Shown here: positions 21,011 through 32,884 of the stretch, piece after piece | Position numbering within the stretch: the stretch's first letter is position 1 | Layout: every line of letters starts with the position of its first letter | Origin: Rhizomys pruinosus | Lineage: Eukaryota; Chordata; Mammalia; Rodentia; Spalacidae | Assembly (NCBI GenBank): GCA_009823505.1 | Contig: VZQC01007982.1 | Coordinates: 899,050 to 963,049, forward strand | Reading direction: 5' to 3' | DNA: 64,000 nucleotides | Notes under the pieces: generated by a model | The model's input: only the letters and a program-made list of their open reading frames with translations | What the model was told of the DNA's origin: nothing | The model's database searches: none | Position numbers and translations under genes: made by a program

Positions 21011-22740
21011 ATCACAAGTATGAACTTTGTAGATGGCACTGCTGTGCAGTGTCAAAGGCTAGACATGCTGGGGTTGGGGGAGCTGGTCATAGAGGGTAAT
21101 ACCACTGACAAGCAGCTGTACTATGGGACAAATCTGTTCTAAAACTCTGGTACATAGTAGGTCTTCACTCCTAGAAGCATAGTTCTTATTCCTGACAGAA
21201 GTCTGACAAGTCACGCTGTGTAATGGCTCTCAGGAGCCCATGGAGAGAGCCAACAACAGTGTTGAGCCGTGACACTGGAGTCAGTGTGAAGGCACCATGG
21301 CATCAAGGATGAGTGCATACGTGATCCAGGAGGAAAGAAAGAGGGTGGGGGAGACAGAGACAGACAGACAGCAGGGAAATGTACCTCTGGGGTGCACACA
21401 CAGGCTTGTTCTGGCAGCAAGCCACCAAGGCAGCTCAGAAACAGATAATGAAGGGAAGGCGGGCAGACAAGGGTGGCGATGCAGGCTGGAGTAGGAGTCC
21501 GAAGCTTCCTGTACCTAGCTGAGACAGGGAGCTCCGAAAGACCAGGGGCGCATGAGGCCAGGCCACGTACACGATTTTACACAGGTAATGGTGGGAGCTC
21601 AGAAAAGAGCATGGCCAGGGAGCCATGCAGGGGGCTGTGGAGGGCAAGGGGGAGGGAGGGATTTGAACAAGAGTTCTGAGAAAGAAACCAGGCTTGCTGA
21701 GGGAGGGGGACTTGGAAGCCCCTCCAGAGGCATTCAGCTTTGGCGATCAGCAGGGCAGGAAGACTCAGCTCGGAGAGGACTGAACTGAGACAGGTTTGAA
21801 GAATAGGTTACTGTGAATGAGACACAAAAATATGGACATGCAAAGCTGCAAGCAGTCCTGAGGCTGTGCTCCAGTCTGAGGGGAGCAGATGGACAATGAT
21901 TCTGAAACCAAGTAAGAGAGCAGAGAAAACAGAAGAGTTCTAGGGGAATAACCATGTCAGGGCAGACGAGGTGTGAAGGGAATCCTCTGCTCACTTGGTT
22001 TGCTCTGGGACAGAGTGTCCTAGCTACAGCTAGTCTCTCAACCTGGAGGTAAGAACTTTCCCAGAGGGCTTTTCAGGCAGCTCAGTACTATCTCTGGGTT
22101 GTTACGGGATGCAGCCTTTCAAGTCACCAAGAACAGGACTGAAATCACGGTTACCCCTTTCAGCTTTGTAGGATGCCACAGGGGAAGAGCTGGTGGACCC
22201 GTCGTGGTATCAGTGTCCCAGGCAGAAGGTGCTGCTGAACCGCTCCCCCAATTCCTCTAAACCTCTGTGCGCCTACAAACCCCACTGTTTTCAGTTGTCT
22301 CACTTCACTTTCCTAAGAAGTAAAGGGCAGTTTGGGCTGGTAACTTGAATAGACCCTCCAACTTTCCTTACACAGCTCTATCAATGTTTCCATTTGGTTT
22401 TGTCTAGACCTGGAAACCCAGTTATCTGAACCATCTGTCCTTCTGTGCTCTGCTAGATTTAACTTCTAGCCCTCTTGAGTGGCTAAGCATGCAATGACCA
22501 GTGGCCAGGCAGGATAGGTGACTATCCCCACAGGTGAGTTGATAGAAGCTTCTAGAAGTAAAACTTCCTCCTTTCAAGTCAGTTCAGTTGTCAATTTTGC
22601 CCTTTTATCCTGAAGATAGCATCACACCAAAAATCCTCACAAATTCCATGCAAATTCTCTAAAATACAGGCACTAGCGGTATGTGAATATTCAGTTAACC
22701 ATTTGTTGTTACTATAGCACATGTAATTCAGGGCATTGAA
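21011..22740. other. Repeat-poor unassigned sequence
   Basis: About 1.7 kb with no recognised repeat. 21290-21790 is purine-rich on the plus strand. Overlapping short open frames show no domain. Confidence 0.55.
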
Positions 22741-22819
22741 ACTCGATTCTAAAACACAGGAAGAAAACATAGCTCTTACCTGTGTCCCAAATCCAGCAGC
22801 ACACTTTTTCCAAGTCAGC

Positions 22820-22920
22820 AGGCAGCGCGGTGCTTTTCCCCAATCATTATAACCGATTTCAGATGGTGCTAGAAAATTCTATTGACTCTGAACACCAAAA
22901 GAAATCAGTCATCTTCTAAG
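22820..22920 (+). repeat. Diverged direct repeat, copy A
   Basis: 'ggcagcgcgg', 'cttttccccaatc', 'gatttcagatggtgctagaa', 'gaaatcagtcatcttctaag' align in order with 23180-23281 at about 70% identity. Family unknown. Confidence 0.7.
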
Positions 22921-23179
22921 GGGTCACAAGTGGTCGTGAGAGGCTGGTGAAGGCCCAAGCCTTAAATCCTAGGGCTTTTTATCCAGGAATAATGGAGTCT
23001 GGACTACAGAGTAAGTGCTAGAGAAAGCTTATTACACAGACAAGTATAAAAATCTAATCATAAAACACCCAGGCAAGGGTAAGCCTGCTGTAGGGCAAGG
23101 CAGATTCTTGCAGGCCTGCGGCCTACTGCTTTTGACGTCCCCATGCTGCAGGGCTATCTTGTCCACGTCTCTTGTGGTT

Positions 23180-23281
23180 GGCAGCGCAGCTGGTCTTCCC
23201 CAAGAACACTGATTTCAAATGGTGCTAGACAATCACTATTTAAATCTAAACCACCATATGAAACCAGCTTCCTGAAGAAGC
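23180..23281 (+). repeat. Diverged direct repeat, copy B
   Basis: 'ggcagcgcagctggtcttcc', 'gatttcaaatggtgctagac', 'gaaaccagcttcctgaagaa' match copy A, 360 bp upstream. Either an old local tandem duplication or two copies of an unrecognised dispersed repeat. Confidence 0.7.
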
Positions 23282-23584
23282 TTTGTGATCTGTTTTTTCT
23301 TCAGCACACTCTTCTCAAGATAACCTGGGAGATAAATGGCTTAAATCTGTGCACCACTGGCTCAGGGGGCCCAAGAAAGCTTTTGCCAGGTTTACACATT
23401 CACAGACTGACTGTACCCAATCTGGGGTTCCAAATGGGAGCAGGGTGTGCCTGTGACTCACTGTATTCTAGAGTTGCTTAGACAAAGGGTTTAGTTTTAA
23501 CCATCTGGAGGTAATGGATCAAATTACCCCATTATTTCTTGGTAGGAGATCAAGGAACATCCTTTACTTGATGAAAAAAAGGGC
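23282..23584. other. Unassigned sequence
   Basis: No recognised repeat or exon. Confidence 0.5.
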
Positions 23585-23690
23585 AGTCAGGTGCAATGGT
23601 ACACACCTGTATTCCCAGCACCTGAGGTACAGAGCCAGGAGGATCCTGAATTTGAGGCTACCTAGGGCTACAGAGAAAAAGAAAAGGAAA
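23585..23690 (+). mobile_element. B1/PB1 SINE (old)
   Basis: 'gtcaggtgcaatggtacaca', 'cctgtattcccagcacctga', 'ctacctagggctacagagaa' then a purine-rich tail that runs into a G10 run (about 23717-23726). Confidence 0.72.
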
Positions 23691-24013
23691 AAGGGAGGGA
23701 AGAGGATGGGAAGGGGGGGGGGGAGCAGAGCAAAGCCAGAGAAAGAGGACTGAGCAGCCCTGAGGTGAAGGTCCCAGTAGGCGTGGGAGAGCTGAGCAGC
23801 AAGGCTTTAGAGCCCACAACATACGTACAAATGGTGCTTAGTACTAAATAGGCAAAATTGAAGAAAACGCCTTTGTAAACTTAGTACCTTTTGCTTCAAT
23901 TTTATTTTCTGTGATTCACAGGATTGCTGTGGTTTGGGGGGGTCCGAGGAGCACAGTGGACTGGATTAGCTCACAGACACAGTGACACATGGACACTAAT
24001 GAAATCCTAATTT

Positions 24014-24280
24014 AAAAAAATTTTTTTTTATTTTATTTCTTTTTAATTTTTTATTTATTTCTGTATGTGTATAAATGTACTGTCTGCATGCAGGTCTGTG
24101 CACCCGTGTTGTGCAATGCCGCGGAGGTCAGAAGAGGGTGTCGGATTCCCCTGGAACTGGAGTTCTCCTGGAACTGGAATTTCAGATGGTTCTCGGCCGC
24201 CATGTGGGTGCTGGGGATCCAACCCGGGTCCTCTGTAAGAGCGGTCGGCGCTCTTAACCGCTAGGCCATCTCTCCAGCCC
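24014..24280 (-). mobile_element. B2 SINE, 17-bp-duplication subfamily, young
   Basis: Antisense full-length B2 with a long T/A-rich tail side. Target-site duplication 'gaaatcctaattt' at 24001-24013 and 24281-24293. Duplicated blocks start at 24151 and 24168. It keeps many CpGs ('gccgcggagg', 'tctcggccgcc'). Confidence 0.97.
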
Positions 24281-24293
24281 GAAATCCTAATTT

Positions 24294-24635
24294 TTAAATT
24301 GCGGCATGGGATTCCTCAGACTGCAGCGGTGAGGTCAGGACTTTGCAAACTGGCAATGCTCCTTTAGGGCAGGACTTTGGAACTTGATTCCCTCTGACAC
24401 ATTATATTTCTCCATAGTTCCTTTCTCCCTCCCACTAGCTCCTGGAAGTGGTCTTGTTAGGTAGCTTAGTGTCATTCTTTCTAGCATCCCAGGGATCTAT
24501 ACCTAAGGCCATTCATGCTCTTTTCTTCAAAAACTGTTGGGGAACATTTCAGATATGTTAACTTTCAGTGAAAGTAAACTCCTAAATTCATACCTTCTAA
24601 ATTCAACGGTGTGCTCCTCTGCCATCTTTTGCTTT
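24294..24635. other. Unassigned sequence
   Basis: No recognised repeat or exon. Confidence 0.55.
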
Positions 24636-24833
24636 AAAATATTTTATTATTTTTATGTGTATGAATGTATTGCATGAGTGTATGTAAGTACACCTGTGTC
24701 ATGCAATGCCTACAGAGGTCAGATGAGGGCATCAGATCCCCTGGAACTGGAGTTACAGACGGAAATTGAACCCAGGTACTCTGCAGGAGCAGCCGGCCAG
24801 TGTTCTTAACCACTGAGCTGTCTCTCTAGCCCC
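24636..24833 (-). mobile_element. B2 SINE
   Basis: Antisense B2: 'tatgtgtatgaatgtattgc', 'cagaggtcagatgagggcat', 'cctggaactggagttacaga' (single copy of the block), 'ctgagctgtctctctagccc'. A ~25-bp piece before the B-box region is missing. Confidence 0.93.
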
Positions 24834-25143
24834 AACATTTTTGCTTTATCTGTGCTAACTACATGTATGGATATGTTATGTGTTTTTTTTTTGTTTTTTT
24901 TTTTGCTGAATTGTTTGAAAGTAAATTTAAGATCACTAAGACACTGTACTCCTGACTGCTTGGCATGACTCAGAAGATCTCAGAGGCAAGCACAGCCAAG
25001 AGCGGACAATTTGACTCAGTCAGCACCATCGTGACTCTATTTCCAGGCTGTGTTTTTGTAAGTCAAGATTGTCTCTGCTTTTAACTAGCAACAATTTTAA
25101 GGCACTACAACTCTTGAAAGGAATAAAAACAAAAGAATAAATC

Positions 25144-25445
25144 TTAAAACATACATGTAGAATGGCTACCCTCTCCATCCTCAGCATTAAAACATACATG
25201 TACAATGGCTACCCTCTCCACCCTCAGCATTAAAACATACACGTAGAATGGCTACCCTCTTCTTCACCCTTGGCATTAAAACACACGTAGAATGGCTACC
25301 CTCTCCACCCTCGGCATTAAAACATACATGTAGAATGGCTACCCTCTCCACCCTTGGCATTAAAACATACATGTAGAATGGCTACCCTCTTCACTCTCAG
25401 CATTAAAACATACATGTAGAATGGCTACCCTCTCCACCCTCAGCA
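25144..25445. repeat. Minisatellite, 7 x ~43 bp
   Basis: Seven head-to-tail units starting at 25144, 25187, 25230, 25276, 25317, 25360 and 25403, each built on 'ttaaaacatacatgtagaat' then 'ggctaccctctccaccctca'. Five are 43 bp; unit 3 gains 'ctt' (46 bp) and unit 4 loses 2 bp (41 bp). Differences are mostly single transitions. Minus-strand frames through it are consequences of the repeat, not genes. Confidence 0.98.
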
Positions 25446-26780
25446 TTCAAATCATCTTCTTTTGAAAACAGAATCCTTGGCGTCTCTCAGCCCAGCAGCC
25501 AGGGAAACACATGCCTCTGCTTCACAACCCAGCCTGCATGCTTCACACTGCTTTTCAACACACTGTGCCCCTGTGTGCACTTTTTCCAAATCTGATAGCA
25601 AAGCTGAGGCTTGGTGTGAGTCAGTAAGTATCCTGCAGCAGGACAAACAAACAAAAAAGCCCAACAGTGGATGTGCAAGGTTCCCCTTGACGTGAGAGGC
25701 CAGTCCGTTCTTGTGTGAGCAAACTGGATTAAGATAACTTCCCTAAGGGCTTAGAGATTTCACAAGGAGGACCAGATCCAGGGTTGACACTTCTTGACAC
25801 AACTTCAAAATGTTAGGGACAGTGGGGCACGGCTGGCCAACGTGAGCCAGGCTACGTATCGCTACGGTGGCTGTGCTTCAACACGGGAAGCCTGCTCTGC
25901 TGTTTGCAGGCTTCAGTCAGTCTTAGCTCAGGAGGAGGTGAGCAGGGCACACAGGACTTGGCTGTGCTACTATCTGGTAAGTGCTGCTCTGCAGCAGTTG
26001 TCAGGAGCATATGTAATGTGGTATGTGGATACCTGACACCTGATTTCCAAAGCATAGCATGAGTGTCAGGTGTTGGTCTGATGGGTCAGAACTCTGGAGC
26101 AGACACTCAGGGTGAATACCAACGTGAACAAGAAGCAGATGGAAGGGTACTCAGAATTGATCACAGCTGCCCTCCTGGAATGCTTACCTGGGCAGATGCT
26201 GTGTAATGCTCCAACATTCACAATCACCTAACAAGGGGAGTATGTCCTGATGAGGGGCTATGGGCTGAGGAAGGGTGGGGGACTACAGTTTGTAGATGGC
26301 AAGCCTGTGGCCCAACTGAACTGCCTAATCCAAGCCCAAGGTTTGAGCCATCACGTTTGCTGCCAGGCACCTTACCTATATTGTAACTGCTCAACTTCCC
26401 TTGGGCATGGGAGACATCCACTGTCTCCAAATTCAGAGCTTTGCCATTGAGCACAGGAGCAAACCAGGAAAACCAGCACTGGCTCCCATTTGTAAAAGCG
26501 GCACCCAACCAGCTACCAACAGAAAGGAAAACAGAAATTCCCAAGACTGAGTCGCACTGAGTGGCCGTTTGCACACTGACTTGCACTGTGGCCCTGACTG
26601 CCTCCTGTCTCCTCCGAGGCCTTGTTGTCCTATGAATCTTGAAGCAGCTCAGGTCTAAAGTGCAGCATGTATGGTGTGCAGGTCATATCCTGCAGGGAGT
26701 TTCCTGCTAAGACACTGTCCCTCGCCCAAGCCTCCCATTTCTATGAGGAGGTCAGTAAGGTGATGAAAATGAAATCCAGG
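25446..26780. other. Unassigned sequence
   Basis: No recognised repeat or exon in about 1.3 kb. A 120-codon minus frame at 26224-26586 has no recognisable domain. Confidence 0.55.
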
Positions 26781-26940
26781 ACGCCCAGCTCAGCCACCAG
26801 CTCCGTGAAGAACTTTGGGTAAGTCACTCTTTGTGCCTCACTCAGTCTCCTCACCTGTACAAGGATAATTACCTTACCGACCATGTAAGACTTGTGAGGG
26901 TTAAATCAGTTAACTAAGCTAAAGCAAACAGTACAATATA
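26781..26940 (+). mobile_element. MIR SINE fossil
   Basis: Clear MIR order: 'agccaccagctccgtgaaga', 'ctttgggtaagtcactcttt', 'ctcactcagtctcctcacct', 'gtacaaggataattacctta', 'cttgtgagggttaaatcagt'. This is the best preserved MIR of the window. Confidence 0.88.
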
Positions 26941-26973
26941 GAACGAGAGATATGATTACAAAACAACATGTGG

Positions 26974-27165
26974 CTGGACACAGCAGGGCGTGACCAAGAG
27001 GTCTGCTGGACGCAGCAGGGCGTGACCAGGAGGTCTGCTGGACACAGCAGGGCATGACCAGGAGGTCTGCTGGGCGCAGCAGGGTGTGACCAGGAGGTCT
27101 GCCGGACAGAGCAGGGAGTGACCAGGAGGTCTGCTGGATGCAGCAGGGCGTGACCAGGAGGTCTG
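26974..27165. repeat. Minisatellite, 6 x 32 bp
   Basis: Six exact-length units start at 26974, 27006, 27038, 27070, 27102 and 27134 ('ctggacacagcagggcgtga' then 'ccaggaggtctg'). No length variation, only scattered substitutions. The minus strand is free of stops through the array in at least two frames (open frames of 85 and 96 codons). Since 32 is not a multiple of 3, the encoded peptide only repeats every 32 residues. Confidence 0.98.
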
Positions 27166-28465
27166 CTGCAGCCGGCCAATGAAAAGGCCTGTGTCACCCA
27201 TGGACACATTCAAAAGGGCACCTTCAGGGCTAATGGACAGCTCTCCATTTCAGTGTACTGGAATGGGTACCTTCAATATATTCTGTCTTCTTTTCCATTC
27301 AAGGCCAACGTGTGTGGCACCTGTGCTCCTGGTGTTAAGCAGGAGTTCAGATTGACTTTTCCTGATTATCAACTGGGGGTTAGGAGTCTTTAAGAGAAGC
27401 AGTTATCACATAATGATGGTAGCTTAGCAAAATCTACTGGGGACTTATCTAAGAACAAAGTACAGCAAAACTTCTTTAAGGGAGATTTGAAAGTATGAGG
27501 CTCTCTTTACGTGAGTACATGAAGGCTATCTCTTTTGGCAAGTATTTTCCAGGCACAGAAATCCTGAGAGGCATTTTTTTAGAAGAGCACATCTGGTGTT
27601 TCAGTGACACCATGAACCTCAGGACGCACCCAGGCCAGGCCAGCAGCAGAGGCCAGTGGGTTTTCTCTTCTGCGTGTTGCTCCTCTGGTCCTTTTACCTG
27701 CACACCTTCAAAAACCAGAATTATAAGGTAACATTCTTCTGCCTATGACATGCAAGCTGGGAAAGTTCCGACCCAGCGAGTGACAAACACCTCCTCATGC
27801 TATTGTGTTGGTGCTGGTTCTGTACTGGAGACGTGAGGTATGGCTGTTGCTACGGAACCTGCCCCTTGATGTGAGGCCTTGCATTTTGCCAATTAGTAAG
27901 GTGTTCCGATGGCTTATGAGCCGAAGTCTGGAATAAACCTTCAGATCCAAGCACAGCAGGAATGCACGGAAGCATCTTGCATGGAGAGTAAGAGGAGGTG
28001 GTTTCTATTTTCAAGTGTAACTTTGCAAACCCTTAGTTCTGGCAATGCAGAAGGCCCACAGAGGGACACCTCATCCCAAAAGCATCACCTTCCTTGACTG
28101 CTCTACAACCAGTCAGGAGGCAATGCAGATTTGGAATTGTGTCATACTGTTTCCTATTAGGTCTAATGTAAAGCTGAATGTATCTTTCACTAGACCAAGA
28201 AGCCAAGGGCATACAAGTTGTCATTTCTAAAGTGTTGCTCCCTCAGGTTAATACAATTGGGAGTGCCTTCCCAACAGCCCCAAGGAGGGCACTTTACTAG
28301 GGACTTACACATCTTAACAATGAGAGAGGTGCAGTGACTCAGCAGTCTAATGAAGAAAACTGTCCTGTCACGTCTGCTTCCACCTATTGTGTCTTCTACA
28401 TTAATGATTACAACGCTGTTGATGGAATGAAGCAGTAGAGGCCTCAGAGCATGCAGTGCTGATCA
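27166..28465. other. Unassigned sequence
   Basis: No recognised repeat or exon. Confidence 0.55.
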
Positions 28466-28626
28466 ACAGCACTTGGGAGGCAGAGGCAGGCAGATCTCTG
28501 TGGGCTCAAGGCCAGCCTGGTCTACAGAGTGAGTTCCAGGACAGCTGGGGCTACAGGGAGACCCTGTATTGAAAAAAGGACAAAAAAAAAAAAAAAAAAA
28601 AAAAAAAAAGAAAGAAAAAGAAAAAC
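28466..28626 (+). mobile_element. B1 SINE, 5'-truncated
   Basis: Starts inside the B1 at 'cagcacttgggaggcagagg' and runs through 'ggctacagggagaccctgta' to a ~29-base A run (28581-28609) with an interrupted A-rich end. The first ~35 bp of B1 are missing. Confidence 0.93.
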
Positions 28627-29544
28627 AACCAGGCTCAAGTACAGGTAGAGCAGAAGCTGCATCAGGGCCACCACAGAGTGCAAACCACAGCAAAGCTGCT
28701 GTGTCACATGAGATTCCGGAACATTCAAGCACTAACATGAGTTACTTGTGTGTTTTCCAAACTGTCAGGTCATAGAAATGTGTACAGGCCCCAGCACTGC
28801 AGAGGTCAGGTGCTATTCGGCAGGCCATGGCTCCTGCTCAGACTGCAGAACACCTGCTGCAGCTATCCGGGAACTTCCCATCTTCAGGAAAGCGGCTCAC
28901 TCTGTGAGCTGATGGAAGGGCCTCCTTGGTCAATGTACTGAAAATTAAGCAAATGATAGAACATGTGACTCATCCCCAGAGAACCCAGTGGCCTCATGGA
29001 CACTGACTGCCCTGAGGCCTAACAGGCCATGGGGACTTTTGATCTGTCTGCAGACGGCAATACCAGAGAAGGAAAATCACAGGAGTTGGTGAGAAGTTTT
29101 GTCAAAGTGGAGCTCTGACTTCACAGCTTGATTTGCAATCTCCCGCCCACTGGGTCCCCGCCTTCTCCATGAGAACTGACTTCAACAACAGCTAGGGGAA
29201 GTTCTGACCTAAGGGCAGAACCAAGACTGAGGTTTACGCCAGACCCTCCACCAAAGAAGAAGTGCCCAGCTCACAAGGGAGCATACCCCACTGAGGGTAC
29301 CTGGCTTCTTCTCGTAAGGCACCAACAGTCAAACTCTGGACTCTACAGATTTAAAGGCTGTTCTCTCCCAATCTCTGCTTAGAATCAGACAGACCAACAA
29401 ATACCTTTCCTCATCCCTCCTGCTCCTTACAAGCACCAGCCTGCCAAATGACTAGACGTGTACCCTGTCCTTTAATGTCAAGTACCATAAAGTGATCTGT
29501 TATTTAATGGCATCTTTAACCTGGGATTAGAAGAACAGCAGTGT
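28627..29544. other. Unassigned sequence
   Basis: No recognised repeat or exon. Confidence 0.55.
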
Positions 29545-29700
29545 AAACTCGAGATCAGAAAGAACCAGATTTAAATTTCTCCTCTGCTGCTTGTTACACA
29601 GCCCCAGGCAAGCTACTTAACCCTTTATGAGTTTTAGTTTTTCACATATAAAGTGAAAGTCACATAGGTGAAGTCTGAGAGTTGTGAGAATATAGGTTAA
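29545..29700 (+). mobile_element. MIR SINE fossil
   Basis: 'aaccagatttaaatttctcc', 'gccccaggcaagctacttaa', 'ccctttatgagttttagttt', 'aaagtgaaagtcacataggt' and 'gagagttgtgagaatatagg' follow the MIR order. Confidence 0.8.
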
Positions 29701-29715
29701 AATGAAAGAAAAAAG

Positions 29716-29818
29716 GCGGCTCCCGGCATGGAAGAACATATCTGTAATCCAGCATTCCTGAAGCTGAGGCTGGAGGAACAGCTGGGCTACATAGTAACAA
29801 CACTGTCTAAACAAACAA
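29716..29818 (+). mobile_element. B1 SINE (old, shortened)
   Basis: 'ggcatggaagaacatatctg', 'taatccagcattcctgaagc', 'gaacagctgggctacatagt' and 'ctgtctaaacaaac' match B1 with a central deletion. Confidence 0.75.
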
Positions 29819-29821
29819 CCC

Positions 29822-30016
29822 TGAAGGGTGTGACCCCTGGTAAGCTGACTGACTGTTAAGTCCTGGGAACACATATTAGACTTGATGGTGGGAAAAGACA
29901 TGAAGTTGGGTGAGTGGAGAGATTGGGAGTGAATGTGAGGAGTTGGGAGATAAGTGTTATGATCAAAACACATTGTATGAAGTTCACAAAGAACAAGTAT
30001 TTAAAAATGAATTAAA
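29822..30016 (+). mobile_element. Rodent LINE-1 3' end (Lx-like)
   Basis: 'gggtgtgacccctggtaagc', 'acatgaagttgggtgagtgg', 'gtgaggagttgggagataag', 'gatcaaaacacattgtatga', then an A-rich tail. It shares 'gtgacccctggta' with the Lx copy at 17280-18232. Confidence 0.8.
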
Positions 30017-31029
30017 ATAATTTCATGTGGTCCCCTTCCTGTTGTGAGTGGATAGTACATCTAACATTCTGAGTACAGTGTCTAGACTGTTTATACATAC
30101 AATCTATGTGTTAAATGTATGTGAAGACTAAATAAAAGATTGGTTATCAGTAAAGAGAAGATGTGGATGGGTCTGGGGGCTTCTCTGGAGGTCAAGACCA
30201 GTCCAGGGGAAAAGAGATCAAGACTTGGAACAGACTGAGATACTCTAGCCATTTCTATCCAACCACTCAGCACCCACAGATGCACTGAGCTCAGGGCATA
30301 CAGGAGGGAGGAGCCCAGTGACAGGGATGGAGGAACAGGTGCCAGACAGAAATACAGTGTAACAGGGACAAACACAGGAGGTGCCAGTCCCCATGGCCCA
30401 CCCGCACCGGAGGGACAGGACACATTTTTAAGGATAGGTTAGCTAACAGAAGTGCCGCAAAGACACAAGCCACTTCTCAACCTGACTGATCGATGGCAGA
30501 TCCCCCAGGTCAGCCAGCAGATGTTTGCCAATGGTGCTGTAGACTGCTATGAAAATATCTAAGCAGAGAATGTAGTGTTTCACTCTGACTTTAGAATCCA
30601 ACTGCAGGATAATCTACTTACAGTACAGGGATTAAACTTTTTTTATTTGAGTGTGTTAACACTTGTTAGAGAGCACAACAGTCATTCAGGACTGGATGGG
30701 CCTGGGTGGTTGATGGATTGATTGGTGAGAGATGCTACACAGAAGACATGGCTCTGCTCTGGGCTCTCCAGGGGCAGGTGGGGAACAAAAGAACTTCACG
30801 GAAGGGACCATGAAGTTGTCAAAGGTATGAGGGCTGAGGGTCAGAACCACTGCTTTGGGAAAGTCAGACTATAAGGTGACAGGGTATGACAAGGCGTATG
30901 AGAGTGCTCGTGTGTGTACCCATCCTACCACCTATCCCAGAGTGGAAGTTATCTGGGAAGAGGAAAGGTAGGAGAAAAGAACTATGAATTCTATGGGGAG
31001 CAGAAGCACATTGTTAGGGTCTAACCTGG
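30017..31029. other. Unassigned sequence
   Basis: No recognised repeat or exon in about 1 kb. Confidence 0.55.
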
Positions 31030-31160
31030 GGAAGCACTGTGCTAGAGACACAGAGGGAGCAGGTCATGGTTCTAGCCTCCCTGGGGTTACAAGCCAGCAG
31101 AGGACACAGATAAATACACAGATGATTACTGGTACAAGGAAATAAACACTAGGATGGCGG
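31030..31160 (-). mobile_element. L2 LINE fossil
   Basis: 'agcactgtgctagagacaca', 'tcatggttctagcctccctg', 'acagataaatacacagatga' resemble the antisense 3' region of L2, a pre-placental LINE. Low identity. Confidence 0.55.
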
Positions 31161-31913
31161 CCACTTGTTGGGACCAGACTGTGGGACCAGGATAGGCTTT
31201 CCCAAGGCCTTGCTGTTCTTTGTCACCACAGAGGTAACAGTCAGAGGAAATGGGTTGGGGGCGGTCAATGACTTCTGTGTGTCCTCGAATGGCTGGGAGC
31301 TCTTCCCTGATGCCTTAATGAATAGGCTGTATAGATGCCTATTTGTCTGGAATTCATTTTTGGCTAGAGATGGAGAAACGATTACAGGACACCCTGTAAA
31401 TTCCCTTCAGCTCAACACGAGGCCCCTTCCTTTTTTTTTTTTTTTTTTTTCCCCAAGTCCTTTCGAAGGTAACTGGAGGTTGTTATGTCACCAGCCCCAG
31501 AAGCACACTCACACTGCAGTGGTTTCCAAAGTGCAACTAAGATACAAAGAATGCTCCTAGTAACTACATGTGAGGACATTGGCCTCACACAGAGCAGCAG
31601 GGGAGGAGGCCAGGGTCTGGGAGCAGGAAAAGCTTCCAGCTCACATCTGCCCACGGTTCAGGAGATGGCAGCAAGACCCTGCTCCAAGGAAGCAGTAGCA
31701 GTAGCAGTAGCAGCAAGGAGGCTGGGGGCTTCCTAATCCAGTGTGACTACAAAACCCTATGAAGAAACAACACGCTACCTTCTATTCTGTAGTTCTAGCT
31801 TATTGAGTGTTTTTGTCAGGAAAAATACCCATGGCTTAAATTAAAAACATTTGTTAGATTATCATTTTTTTTAAAGTACACTAAATATGACAAAGAATAA
31901 TAAAAACCCAAGG
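31161..31913. other. Unassigned sequence with simple tracts
   Basis: Holds a poly-T run (31432-31450) and a short (AGCAGT)n-like tract (about 31690-31714). No exon recognised. Confidence 0.55.
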
Positions 31914-32078
31914 CAGGGGCTGGAGAAACTTGCTGCTCTTGCAGAGAATCTGAATTCAGTTCCCAGCACTCTTGCTGGGCAGCTCATAACCATTTGTAAT
32001 TGCAGTTTCAAGAGATCTAACATCCTCTCTGGCCTCTGTAGGCATCCACATTCACATACACACACATACATAAATAAA
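31914..32078 (+). mobile_element. B2 SINE (shortened)
   Basis: 'aggggctggagaaacttgct' (internal deletion of ~20 bp near the 5' end, removing part of the A-box region), 'ctgaattcagttcccagcac', 'tcacatacacacacatac', A-rich tail. Confidence 0.88.
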
Positions 32079-32323
32079 AATACCTTAACACCCCCCACCA
32101 CACACATACCAAATCCAAGGTAGATTTTGGTTGTTGACTCTGGCTCTCCATTTCACAGTGGTATAGGAAAGGGGTAAAAACAACCTCTTTGCAGTCATGA
32201 AAAATCCAGGAAGGACAGAAGGAAATACCACCATGGATACAACAGTAGCTCGCTTGACCACGGTCTTTTCTTCAGCAAATTTTTCTTGAAAAAATATTTT
32301 ACTATTTTTATGAACATTATATA

Positions 32324-32534
32324 GTGCTAGAGTGATGGCTCAGCAGTGAAGAGCACTGGCTGCTCATGTAGTGGACCCAGGCTCAGCTCCTAGCACCCAC
32401 ATGGTGACGAACAATTGTCTCTAACTCCAGTTCCTAGGAATCCGACACCCTCTTCTGTCCTCCATGGGCACTGCACACATGGTCACACTCACACGCAGGC
32501 ACAGCACTCACATAAAATAAAAATAAGTAAATTA
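32324..32534 (+). mobile_element. B2 SINE
   Basis: 'gctagagtgatggctcagca', 'aggctcagctcctagcaccc', 'ctaactccagttcctaggaa', 'gacaccctcttctgtcctcc' and an AT-rich tail. Confidence 0.93.
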
Positions 32535-32884
32535 TGTATAATATTAATATAATATATAACATATAATAAGAAACAGACAGTACAGGTGCTGGAGGGGATA
32601 TATTGTTACTTTTCTCCAAAGTGGGCTAGAAACTAAACAAGATAACCTGCTGCACTGTGTCCATGGGCTTGGGGGAGGGAAAATGTCGCTGACAGTTACC
32701 AGGGTGGAGGAGCAGCTCCTCTCCTAAGGATGCAGGGGGAGGGAGGGACTCTGACACTTCTGACATGCTTGGTTTACATTCTTGAAGGAAAGCAGGCTCT
32801 GTAATAATCAGGGCATTAATAGAACAAAGCCATGAATGACAGTTGTTAAGTGCTACCTGGAAGGACAGGCCTAGCATTCACTGC
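32535..32884. other. Unassigned sequence
   Basis: Starts AT-rich (32530-32570). No repeat or exon recognised. Confidence 0.5.

Noticed and set aside
26919..27213. 85- and 96-codon repeat-bearing minus frames
   Set aside because: Explained by the 6 x 32-bp minisatellite; kept only as a finding to test, not as a gene.
29716..30016. B1 plus L1 tail read as one chimeric retrogene
   Set aside because: The B1 and L1 pieces are simply adjacent; no shared target-site duplication or gene-derived sequence is visible.
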